Part shown: piece by piece, positions 48,693-56,784 of the stretch
Numbering within the stretch: position 1 is the first letter of the stretch
How the letters are laid out: each line of letters begins with the position of its first letter
Translations under genes and position numbers: made by a program
Notes under the pieces: model-generated
What the model was told of the DNA's origin: nothing
The model's database searches: none
What the model saw: only the letters and a program-made list of their open reading frames with translations
NCBI RefSeq assembly: GCF_040373385.1
Contig: NZ_JBDXXH010000009.1
Span: 1 to 64,000, forward strand
Source of the DNA: Nitratidesulfovibrio sp.
Lineage (GTDB): Bacteria > Desulfobacterota > Desulfovibrionia > Desulfovibrionales > Desulfovibrionaceae
Length of the DNA stretch: 64,000 nt
Reading direction: 5' to 3'

Positions 48693-48722
48693 CGGTTCGC
48701 CGCGCTGGTGCGCGGCGAACCG
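48693..48722. terminator. Bidirectional terminator after parA
   Basis: A perfect 12-bp stem CGGTTCGCCGCG/CGCGGCGAACCG, 13 with the closing C-G pair, and a 4-base loop. Followed on the plus strand by TGTTTATTT and on the minus strand by CCTTTCAAAAC. Separates parA from the convergent small gene. Confidence 0.8.
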
Positions 48723-48725
48723 TGT

Positions 48726-49136
48726 TTATTTGGGGTTGGCGGGTGTGAATTCGAAGCAGATGTGATCCTTGAAGTGCTTCTTGCGTACCGAGGCGCCACA
48801 CTTCACGCAGTCGAAGACCAGCATGCCGCTGAGGGTTGCGTTGCGCAGCATGAACGGATGCAGGGGGTCGTGCTCCCAGTCCTCGGTGGTTGCGCCGCAG
48901 CAGTCGCAATGCACGTCGGCGCAGAAAGGATACTTGAAATCCCAGTAGTCCTTGAATGTCCGCCAGTCGGCCATGGGTTCCGGCCGGGCGGAAGGGTACA
49001 TTTTTTCCAGGGCCTGTTCCAGCAGCGGCGCCACCTTGTGCTGCACGGCGGCCCAAACCTGCGGGCTCAGCAGTACGCCGTAGAGTTCGCCATGGCGGTC
49101 GTGCAGATGCACCACATGCGCTTCACGTTCAGTCAT
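48726..49136 (-). CDS. Small putative zinc-ribbon protein between parA and parB
   Basis: 136 residues, family not recognised. HCDCCGATTEDWEHDP and, later, FDCVKCGASVRKKHFKDHICFE provide two cysteine pairs that could bind zinc. No signal or membrane segment, so probably cytoplasmic. The start ATG 49136 has GGAGT about 11 bases upstream. It runs opposite to parA and parB and ends against the parA terminator, so it interrupts what is normally a parAB operon and forces parB to have its own promoter. Confidence 0.75.
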   Translation of the reverse strand: MTEREAHVVHLHDRHGELYGVLLSPQVWAAVQHKVAPLLEQALEKMYPSARPEPMADWRTFKDYWDFKYPFCADVHCDCCGATTEDWEHDPLHPFMLRNATLSGMLVFDCVKCGASVRKKHFKDHICFEFTPANPK

Positions 49137-49227
49137 CCGGGTGTCACTCCGTAAGGGTGTTTGTTCGTCAGTCCACAGATTTAGGTAAAGATTCAGGTCT
49201 ATGCGGCCCAAAGTCAAGGAGAACACG

Positions 49228-50160
<933 letters not shown>

Positions 50161-50191
50161 TACGGCGTATTACACTTTGTAGGTAGGTTTG

Positions 50192-51217
50192 ATGGTCAGC
50201 TACAGCATCGATGGCGTTGCCCTGCACGCGCTGGTGGCCCGTTTGGCGGGTGCCCGCGTGTGCGTGGTGGGCGACGTGATGATCGACGAATATCTGGTGG
50301 GTGATGCCCAGCGCATTTCGCCCGAAGCCCCCGTACCCGTCATCTGCGTGGCCGAGGACCGGCACCTGGTGGGCGGCGCGGGCAACGTGGCCAAGAACAT
50401 CCGCAGTCTGGGCGGTGTGCCGCGTCTGGTCAGCGTGTGCGGCAACGGGCCGCGTTCCGCGTTGTTGCGCCGCGTGCTGCGTGACGAGGGCGTGGACGCC
50501 GAGTTCGTGGAAATTCCCGGGCGGCCCACTACCCTGAAGACCCGCGTCATCGCCCGCCAGCAGCAGATGCTGCGCATCGACCGCGAGGAAACCAGTCCCA
50601 TAGGCGGACAGCACCTTGCCGAGCTGCTGCGGCTGGTGGATGCGGCCAGCGCCGACTGCGATGTCGTGATCGTGTCCGATTACGGCAAGGGTGTGGTTAC
50701 CGGCGAATTCATGGACGGACTGGAAGAGCTGTGGAAGAAGCGCGGCACACGTCCCGCCGTGCTGGTGGACCCCAAGACGCCCAACTTTCATCTGTACCGC
50801 AACGTGTTCCTGCCAACGCCCAATGCCAAGGAAACCAGCGAAGGGGCCCATTTGCCCACGGGCACGCGCGAGGAAATCCTGGCGGCAGGGCGGGCGATCT
50901 TCGGCACGCTGCATTGCCAGCACCTGCTGACCACCCTTGGTCCCAAAGGGATGGCCTTGTTCGAGGCGGCAGACAAGGTGTGGCACATTCCTACCACCGC
51001 GCGCGGTGTGTTCGACGTGACCGGCGCCGGGGATACGGTCATTGCCACCGTGGCGCTGGCCCTTGCCGCCGGGGTAGGGTTGCTGGAAAGCTGCATTCTT
51101 TCCAACTATGCTGCGGGCATCGTGGTGGGGCAGGTGGGGGCGGCGTCCGTGCTGCCTGCTGAACTGTGCGAGGCAATCGCCACGTTGCCGGTACCCCACG
51201 TGGACCGCTGGGCCTGA
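50192..51217 (+). CDS. rfaE1: D-glycero-beta-D-manno-heptose-7-phosphate kinase (RfaE1-type)
   Basis: 341 residues, the kinase half of HldE without the adenylyltransferase domain. It phosphorylates heptose 7-phosphate in ADP-heptose synthesis for LPS. PfkB-family motifs are VVGDVMIDEYLVGDAQRISPEAPVP, HLVGGAGNVAKNIRSLGG, VLVDPKTPNF and the anion-hole GVFDVTGAGDTVIA. ATG 50192 has AGG-rich upstream sequence; a TTG one codon earlier is possible. It lies 31 bases after parB, so it may be co-transcribed. A strong terminator follows. Confidence 0.94.
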   Translation: MVSYSIDGVALHALVARLAGARVCVVGDVMIDEYLVGDAQRISPEAPVPVICVAEDRHLVGGAGNVAKNIRSLGGVPRLVSVCGNGPRSALLRRVLRDEGVDAEFVEIPGRPTTLKTRVIARQQQMLRIDREETSPIGGQHLAELLRLVDAASADCDVVIVSDYGKGVVTGEFMDGLEELWKKRGTRPAVLVDPKTPNFHLYRNVFLPTPNAKETSEGAHLPTGTREEILAAGRAIFGTLHCQHLLTTLGPKGMALFEAADKVWHIPTTARGVFDVTGAGDTVIATVALALAAGVGLLESCILSNYAAGIVVGQVGAASVLPAELCEAIATLPVPHVDRWA

Positions 51218-51241
51218 CCGTTCCGGACGTTCGGTTTTTTT

Positions 51242-51265
51242 CAGGGTTCCCGCAAGGGAACCCTG
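51242..51265 (+). terminator. Terminator of parB-rfaE1
   Basis: A perfect 10-bp stem CAGGGTTCCC/GGGAACCCTG, loop GCAA, followed by CTTGTTTT. It begins 25 bases after the stop. Confidence 0.9.
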
Positions 51266-51286
51266 CTTGTTTTGGTGACAATGTGC

Positions 51287-51302
51287 GATTTCACGTGAAA
51301 CA
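51287..51302. other. parS-like ParB-binding site 4
   Basis: GATTTCACGTGAAACA, 14 of 16, with the central TTTCACGTGAAA perfect. It lies just past the rfaE1 terminator. The remainder of 51303-51547 shows nothing further except the strong SD of the DUF1992 gene. Confidence 0.75.
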
Positions 51303-51547
51303 CGAAGCGTAAACGAAGGACGTAGTGTAATACGATTCGTTGGCGTTGCGTGGGCGGCGAGACCGTATGGCGGAGCACGTCGCGACGGGCTGTACGTTAG
51401 GCCACGCCGGGCATTGCCGACGGCGCGGCAGAGGGGTATGCGCAGAAAGACGCGGGCGCCGCACTGCGGACGCCCTGGAACCGGCCCTGCCCCGTCTTTT
51501 GCCAAGAGCGCGCGCAGCGCGCCCGCCAACCACGCGCAGGAGGTCGC

Positions 51548-51952
51548 ATGGACGCCATAACGCTCATTGCCGAGCGGCGCATAGCCGAGGCGCAGGAACA
51601 GGGCGCGTTCGACAACCTGCCGGGCGTGGGGCGTCCCTTGGAACTGGAGGACGACGCCATGGTGCCCGAAGACCTGCGCATGGCGTACAAGGTGCTGCGC
51701 AACGCAGGGTATCTGCCGCCGCAACTGGACACGGCCCGCGAGATACAGACGGTGATGGACCTGCTGGAACACTGCGCGGATGAACGCGAGAAATACCGCC
51801 AGATGCAGAAGCTGAACCTGTTGCTGCGCAAGGTGGGCGCCAGCCGCAACCGACCGCTGAATTTCGAGGAGTACGAAGCGTATTACCGAAGCATGGTCAG
51901 CCGCATGCGGGTGGCGGGTCAGGCTGCTGACAGGAGTGGTGGCGAAGTGTAA
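51548..51952 (+). CDS. DUF1992 (DnaJ-homologue subfamily C member 28-like) protein
   Basis: 134 residues. The family hallmark is the N-terminal ITLIAERRIAEAQEQGAFDNLPGVGRPLELEDD followed by VPEDLRMAYKVLRNAGYLPPQLDTAREI. The rest is helical and charged. Family members occur widely in bacteria, sometimes fused to a J domain, but the function is unknown; no J domain is present here. AGGAGG sits seven bases before ATG 51548. It converges on rsmB across a very strong hairpin. Confidence 0.92.
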   Translation: MDAITLIAERRIAEAQEQGAFDNLPGVGRPLELEDDAMVPEDLRMAYKVLRNAGYLPPQLDTAREIQTVMDLLEHCADEREKYRQMQKLNLLLRKVGASRNRPLNFEEYEAYYRSMVSRMRVAGQAADRSGGEV

Positions 51953-51988
51953 CCGCATCGAGGGCCGAATGGGAGACCGCACGTGCGG

Positions 51989-52042
51989 GCCAGCGCAAAG
52001 GGGCGCCCGGAGCTGTTGCTCCGGGCGCCCCTTTGCGCTGGC
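51989..52042. terminator. Perfect 25-bp hairpin between DUF1992 and rsmB
   Basis: Arms 51989-52013 and 52018-52042 are fully complementary around loop TGTT, including AAAG/CTTT within the stem. It sits between convergent genes and should stop transcription from both sides. There is no long T-run outside the stem. Confidence 0.8.
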
Positions 52043-52062
52043 GGCATGAGGGTCGCGTACGG

Positions 52063-53619
52063 CTACCCCTTGCGAAGAACGACGCCGTAAAAGAATTCCC
52101 GGGCCGGGGTGTCGGCGGGTGTGCTGTGCTGGACTTCAACGGTGAGGGGGGCGGCCCCGGGGGCACCGGCGGTGGACAGCAGCCGTTCGATCTGGGCCTC
52201 GTTCTCCGCCGGGTTCAGGGTGCAGGTAATGTACACCAGGCGTCCGCCGGGGGGCAGGGTGGCCAGGGCGGCATCAAGTATCCGGCCCTGCAATGCGGCA
52301 AGTACATCGAGATCGGCAGGGACGCGGCGCAGCTTGATGTCCGGACGTCGCGACAGGGTGCCGAGGCCGGAACAGGGCGCATCGATGAGGATGGTCCGGA
52401 AGGTGCCCGGAACAGCAGGCGAACCCGCGCTGTGTTCCGTGTCTGCCCTGCCAAGCGGATGCGTCGCGCCCCTCGGGTTCGTCATGTCGGGCGCGTACAG
52501 TGCACTCGGGGGCTGCGTTGCGGAGGCGCGGACCACGGCGGGCACCGCAAGGCCCAGCCGTTCGGCATCGGCGCGCAGACCACGCAGGCGGCCCGCATTG
52601 GGGTCGCTGCACAGGCGCACGTCCACGCCGCGCTCCAGCAGGGCCAGCGCCTTGCCACCGCGTCCGCAGCAGGCATCCCACACCGGGCCTTCCCAGATGT
52701 CCGGGCGCAGGGCTTCCAGCACTTCCTGCGATGCGGCTCCCTGGCGCGACAGCAGCCCCTGGCGCTCCAGCGCGGCCACCTCTGCCGGAAAGCCGCCCAC
52801 CGGAAAGACCACCCCGGCATGGCCGCAAACCGCGCCGCCGTGATCGGAAACCAACTGGTCGCGCAGCTCCTGCCAGCCGGGGCGGACGGCGTTGACGCGC
52901 ACCGCCGGGGCCGGAGCTTGCGAACTGGCCGCCAGCAGGCTTGCGGCACGGTCCATGCCGTACGCATCGCACCACAGGTCCACCAGCCAGCGCGGCGCGG
53001 CATGGTACACGGAAAGAAAGTCGCGCGGGTCGGGCAGTTCGGCGCGGTACATTTCCGCGTTGCGGGCATTGTCACCCAGCCGGGCCACGTTGCGCAGCAC
53101 CGCGTTGGCAAGTTTGCCGAGGCCGGAGCCGAAGCGCTGGCTGATGTGGGTGACGGCCCAGTCCACCGCGGCGTAGTCGGGGATGCGGTCCAGATGCAGG
53201 ATTTCATGCGCGGCCACGCCAAGGGTCAGCAATGCCTCTGCCGGAAGCTTCTCCGGGGTCTTCAGGAAGCGCCGCAGAAGCCACGAAATGCGAATTTCCG
53301 ACCGCAGATAGCCGTAAACGAGTTCCGTGGCCAGGGTGGCGTCCTGGCGCGAAATTTGAGGGTGCCGCAATGCGGTGCCGTCGGGCGATGCAGGGGAAAA
53401 CCTAGCCGCACGAGTGCCGCGTGCGGGCGTGGTGGTGGCACTGTCTGCTGCGGGTGCGTGCGCATCAGCGACAGGCGCGGGACTGGCAAGCACTCCATCC
53501 AGTGCCGCCTGCACCTCCTGCCCTTTGCGCAACACGTTGTCCAATGCGGCAAGGGCGGCGGCACGGGCTGGGGGCAGGTGCGCGCTCTTGCGGTGTGGCT
53601 GGGGGCGTCGGGTGCTCAT
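52063..53619 (-). CDS. rsmB: 16S rRNA (cytosine-C5)-methyltransferase RsmB/Sun family
   Basis: 518 residues, longer than the 430 of E. coli RsmB because of two low-complexity insertions (about 45-75 and 375-400). An N-terminal NusB-like RNA-binding domain (ARAAALAALDNVLRKGQ, HPQISRQDATLATELVYGYLR) precedes the Rossmann domain with VWDACCGRGGKALAL, LIDAPCSGLGTLSRRPDIK and YITCTLNPAENE. The cysteines in DAPCSG and TCT are the two used for m5C chemistry. It overlaps the DUF116 gene by four bases, so the pair is translationally coupled. Last gene of the hisS-rsmB cluster. Confidence 0.93.
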   Translation of the reverse strand: MSTRRPQPHRKSAHLPPARAAALAALDNVLRKGQEVQAALDGVLASPAPVADAHAPAADSATTTPARGTRAARFSPASPDGTALRHPQISRQDATLATELVYGYLRSEIRISWLLRRFLKTPEKLPAEALLTLGVAAHEILHLDRIPDYAAVDWAVTHISQRFGSGLGKLANAVLRNVARLGDNARNAEMYRAELPDPRDFLSVYHAAPRWLVDLWCDAYGMDRAASLLAASSQAPAPAVRVNAVRPGWQELRDQLVSDHGGAVCGHAGVVFPVGGFPAEVAALERQGLLSRQGAASQEVLEALRPDIWEGPVWDACCGRGGKALALLERGVDVRLCSDPNAGRLRGLRADAERLGLAVPAVVRASATQPPSALYAPDMTNPRGATHPLGRADTEHSAGSPAVPGTFRTILIDAPCSGLGTLSRRPDIKLRRVPADLDVLAALQGRILDAALATLPPGGRLVYITCTLNPAENEAQIERLLSTAGAPGAAPLTVEVQHSTPADTPAREFFYGVVLRKG

Positions 53620-54620
53620 TGCGATTCCGGGGGTGTGGTTGGCGCGGGGGCAGGGGTGGAGGCTGCGGGTGGGGCTTCCGGGGCATCGCCCTCGTCTTCT
53701 CGTTCACAGCCAGCATTTCCCTCAGCTGCGCTCTCGACCGGGCGGTGGCCAAAGGTGGCCACGGCAACGGTGCCGGGCACGGCGGCAGGGGCGTCTGCCT
53801 TGTCCGCGCAATCCAGCGGCAGCACGTTCAGGAAATGGCGCAAGGCCTTTTCCACGTTGGTCAGGCTAACCAGGGTATCCAGACAGGGGCCGTTGGGCCG
53901 CTCGTTGAGCACGCCGTACACGGGAATGGGGTGGGTGTCCTGTATGCCGCTGGCAAGGTCGCGCTCGCAGGCCACGGCAATGATCAGCCGGGGTCGCTCC
54001 TTGACCACGATGCGCCGGGCAATGGTGCCGCCGGTGGCAATGGCCAGCTTGACGCCGTAGCGGTCGCGCAGGGCCAGCAGTTGCTCTATGGGGCACTGGC
54101 CGCAGCGCTTGCAGTGGTCCACGCCGTAGGTCAGGCGCACCGCGCAGTTGCTGGATTGCAGGCAGTGCGGCAGCAGGATCAGCACGTCGGACGGGGCGAA
54201 GCTGCCCGTTTCGCCGCGCACCAGCTCGTTGTTGACCTTGATGAACGAGTGGCGCACCTCTTCGCGCGAGATGCCGAACAGCCGCCCCAGCAGTTCCATG
54301 AGCGGCAGGAACAGCTTTACCGCCACGCCGCGTACCCGCTGCGAGCCGAACCACGGCCGCCCGGTGTAGATGTGCAGCACAAGGCCCAGCGTGGCCCACA
54401 CGATGAGCGCGATGCACGCCACCAGCAGCGCGCCGGTGATGTCCGGCACCAAGGGATGGATATTGCCGAGTCCGATGTACGGGATGATCCACCCCACCAG
54501 CAGCACCAGGCACAGGGCAGCGGAAGTCAGGCTGATGAGCCCGATGAACAGCCGCTTGCGGGCGCCGTGGTAGTCCTCTCGCGGGAGGGAATCCGGGTTC
54601 TTGCGGATGGGTATGGACAT
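53616..54620 (-). CDS. DUF116 family membrane protein
   Basis: 334 residues. Two N-terminal membrane helices (FIGLISLTSAALCLVLLVGWIIPYI and ITGALLVACIALIVWATLGLVL) precede a cysteine-rich cytoplasmic domain with VLILLPHCLQSSNCAVRLTYGVDHCKRCGQCPI and AVACERDLASGI, the DUF116 hallmark. The cysteines may hold an Fe-S cluster. The C-terminal 60 residues are Pro/Ala/Glu-rich. DUF116 genes commonly lie beside fmt and rsmB, as here, hinting at a role linked to translation or tRNA chemistry, but no activity is known. The start ATG 54620 lacks a clear SD. Confidence 0.88.
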   Translation of the reverse strand: MSIPIRKNPDSLPREDYHGARKRLFIGLISLTSAALCLVLLVGWIIPYIGLGNIHPLVPDITGALLVACIALIVWATLGLVLHIYTGRPWFGSQRVRGVAVKLFLPLMELLGRLFGISREEVRHSFIKVNNELVRGETGSFAPSDVLILLPHCLQSSNCAVRLTYGVDHCKRCGQCPIEQLLALRDRYGVKLAIATGGTIARRIVVKERPRLIIAVACERDLASGIQDTHPIPVYGVLNERPNGPCLDTLVSLTNVEKALRHFLNVLPLDCADKADAPAAVPGTVAVATFGHRPVESAAEGNAGCEREDEGDAPEAPPAASTPAPAPTTPPESQ

Positions 54621-54884
54621 GGGCTTGGTACTTGCGGAAGCGCGGAAAAAGTTGCGGCGTTGCGGAAGGGGTGGGCCGGAACGAAACGGGCAGCGGTCTG
54701 CGGGGCCGGAAGCTGGCCGGAAGTGTCACCAGGCGCGCGTGCCCCGTGGCCGTGGCAGGTTCCATGGTTGTCGCCGAGCGCGCGGGCGTTAGCCTTCGGC
54801 AGGTGCGACGTGACCGGTGCAACGCGTCAGGTGCGACGCGTGACGCAGGTCCCACGGCAGACGATGCTGCCGCGCGTCAGCCGC
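54621..54884. other. Gene-free interval between DUF116 and fmt
   Basis: 264 bases on the otherwise tight minus-strand cluster. No hairpin or promoter is convincing; a plus-strand frame here is a shadow. Confidence 0.4.
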
Positions 54885-56000
54885 CTATACGCACACGGCA
54901 AGGCCGCCGTCGCACTCGCAGGCGTTCAGGTAGCCGCACAGAAAGGCGCGGGCATCCATGGGCTTGCGGTCTGCCGGGCGGATGGAATCAACAAGGTACA
55001 GCCGGTCGGCGCAGGCGATGGCCAGTTGTTCGTCCACCAGCCCGACTATCGTACCGGGGGTACCGGGCGTACCGGGGGTACCGGGCGTACCGGGGGCGGT
55101 GCCCTCGGATTCCGGGGCCTCCGACCGCAACGGGCCGATGCGGCCGGGGCCGAGGGCCACGCGCAGTTCCTTCTGGCCTTCACGCTGGATGGTGCAGTAC
55201 GCGCCCGGCCACGGGGTTACCCCGCGAATGTGCGCGTGTACCTGCGCGGCGGGGCGGTTCCAGTCGATGAGGCCATCGGCCTTGGTCAGTTTGGCAGCGT
55301 ACGTTGCCCGGTCGTGGTCCTGTGGAATGGCCACGGCGGTACCGTCGGCCAGCTTGCCGAGCGCCGTCAGCAGCAGCCTGCCGCCAAGGTCGGCCAGTTG
55401 GTCGTGCAGGTCGCCGGCGGTGTCGTTGATGTCGATGCCCATGGCTTTTTGCAGCAGCATGGGGCCGGTATCCAGGCTGGCTTCCATGCGCATGATGGTC
55501 ACCCCGGTCACGGCGTCGCCAGCCATGACGGCCCGCTGGATGGGCACGGCGCCGCGCAGGCGCGGCAGCAGCGAAGCATGCACGTTGACGGGGCCAAGGC
55601 GCGGAATGTCCAGTACCGATTGCGGCAGGATAAGCCCGTAGGCGGCCACCACCAGCACGTCGGGCCGCAAGGAGCGCAATTCCGCAACGGCGTCCTCGGT
55701 CTTGAAATTCAGGGGCTGGTACACCGGCAGGCCGTGTTCAATGGCCAGCAGCTTCACCTCTGGCGGGCGGCACTGCTGGCCGCGCCCGCAGGGGCGGTCG
55801 GGCTGGGTGTACGCGGCAATCACCTCGCAGCCGTCCCATTCCAGCAGGTGGCGCAGGATCACGGCGGCAAAGCCCGGCGTGCCCATGAACACCACGCGCA
55901 ACGGAGCGCGGGGCGCGTCCGGGGGCGTTGCCACCTGTCCGGCTTCGGTGGTGCCGTTACCGTCCTGCATGCCGTCCTGCCCGGCGTGTTGGCCGGTCAT
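54885..56000 (-). CDS. fmt: Methionyl-tRNA formyltransferase with GTP tandem repeat
   Basis: 371 residues against about 315. It formylates initiator Met-tRNA. It starts with a 33-residue extension, then RVVFMGTPGFAAVILRHLL, TQPDRPCGRGQQ, the catalytic Asn-His-Asp core NVHASLLPRLRGAVPIQRAVMAGDAVTGVTIM, and the TKADGLIDWNRPAAQVHAHIRG linker into the C-domain. The C-domain carries an insertion of five GTP units (GTPGTPGTPGTPGT), encoded by 9-bp repeats at 55051-55095. The start ATG 56000 is one base from the def stop, the classic def-fmt pair. Confidence 0.95.
   Translation of the reverse strand: MTGQHAGQDGMQDGNGTTEAGQVATPPDAPRAPLRVVFMGTPGFAAVILRHLLEWDGCEVIAAYTQPDRPCGRGQQCRPPEVKLLAIEHGLPVYQPLNFKTEDAVAELRSLRPDVLVVAAYGLILPQSVLDIPRLGPVNVHASLLPRLRGAVPIQRAVMAGDAVTGVTIMRMEASLDTGPMLLQKAMGIDINDTAGDLHDQLADLGGRLLLTALGKLADGTAVAIPQDHDRATYAAKLTKADGLIDWNRPAAQVHAHIRGVTPWPGAYCTIQREGQKELRVALGPGRIGPLRSEAPESEGTAPGTPGTPGTPGTPGTIVGLVDEQLAIACADRLYLVDSIRPADRKPMDARAFLCGYLNACECDGGLAVCV
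55051..55095. repeat. 9-bp tandem repeat inside fmt
   Basis: Five copies of GTACCGGGG/GTACCGGGC alternate strictly, giving an 18-bp higher-order unit. The array is in frame and encodes Gly-Thr-Pro repeats on the minus strand. Confidence 0.85.
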
Positions 56001-56001
56001 G

Positions 56002-56556
56002 CTAGCGCGCTCCCGTGCGCGTCTTGGCCGCTGCCGTGGGCATGGGCCGGGGCGCGTTCTTCAGCATCTTCTTGACGCGCGAATCGTACAGGGTGCGCTT
56101 CAACCTGCTGATATGATCGATGAACAGGGTGCCCTTCAGGTGGTCCACCTCGTGTTGCAGGCACACGGCCAGCAGGCCGTCCGCGTCCATGCACACCTCG
56201 TTGCCGTCCAGGTCCCGCGCGGTCAGGCGCACGGACTCACTGCGGGTGAGCGTGGCACGGTAGCCGCCGGGCACGGACAGGCAGCCTTCTTCCGAGTCGA
56301 TCTTGTCACCGGTCAGCTCCAGCCGGGGGTTCACGAAGGTCATCAGTGCCTCGCGTTTTTCCGGGCCGGACACGTCCACCACGATCAGGCGGCAGTGCTC
56401 GCCCACCTGGGGCGCGGCAAGGCCGATGCCGTCCTGCCGGTACATGGTTTCGGCCATGTCGGCGGCAAGCTGGCGGATTTCGGCGGTGATCTCGGTGATG
56501 TCCTCGCATTCGACGGCAAGGCGCGGGTCGGGATATTGCAGCACTTCTCGGATCAT
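56002..56556 (-). CDS. def: Peptide deformylase
   Basis: 184 residues. This metalloenzyme removes the formyl group from nascent proteins. All three motifs are intact: GIGLAAPQVG, EEGCLSVPGGY (Cys ligand) and QHEVDHLKG (two His ligands and catalytic Glu). The basic C-terminal tail (KKMLKNAPRPMPTAAAKTRTGAR) may contact the ribosome. ATG 56556 has AGGA six bases upstream; an upstream extension to 56676 lacks similarity. Sits directly before fmt, so formylation and deformylation are encoded together. Confidence 0.97.
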   Translation of the reverse strand: MIREVLQYPDPRLAVECEDITEITAEIRQLAADMAETMYRQDGIGLAAPQVGEHCRLIVVDVSGPEKREALMTFVNPRLELTGDKIDSEEGCLSVPGGYRATLTRSESVRLTARDLDGNEVCMDADGLLAVCLQHEVDHLKGTLFIDHISRLKRTLYDSRVKKMLKNAPRPMPTAAAKTRTGAR

Positions 56557-56784
56557 GGGCGGTCCTGTGGTCTGGGCGTTTGATGCGGTCACCCTACGGT
56601 AAGCACGCCGTGCGGGCAAGAAAAGGGCAAAGGCGCGGGCCTCGTCGACCGAACGATGCGGGGCGATGCGGGGCAATGGGGCGCTGGGGGCGATACGGGC
56701 GACGGAGGCAGTGAGGCTGGCGGCGAAACAGCAGGGGAGGAAGGGTGTTCCCTTCCTCCCCCGTGAGCAAACCGGTATGGCGGG

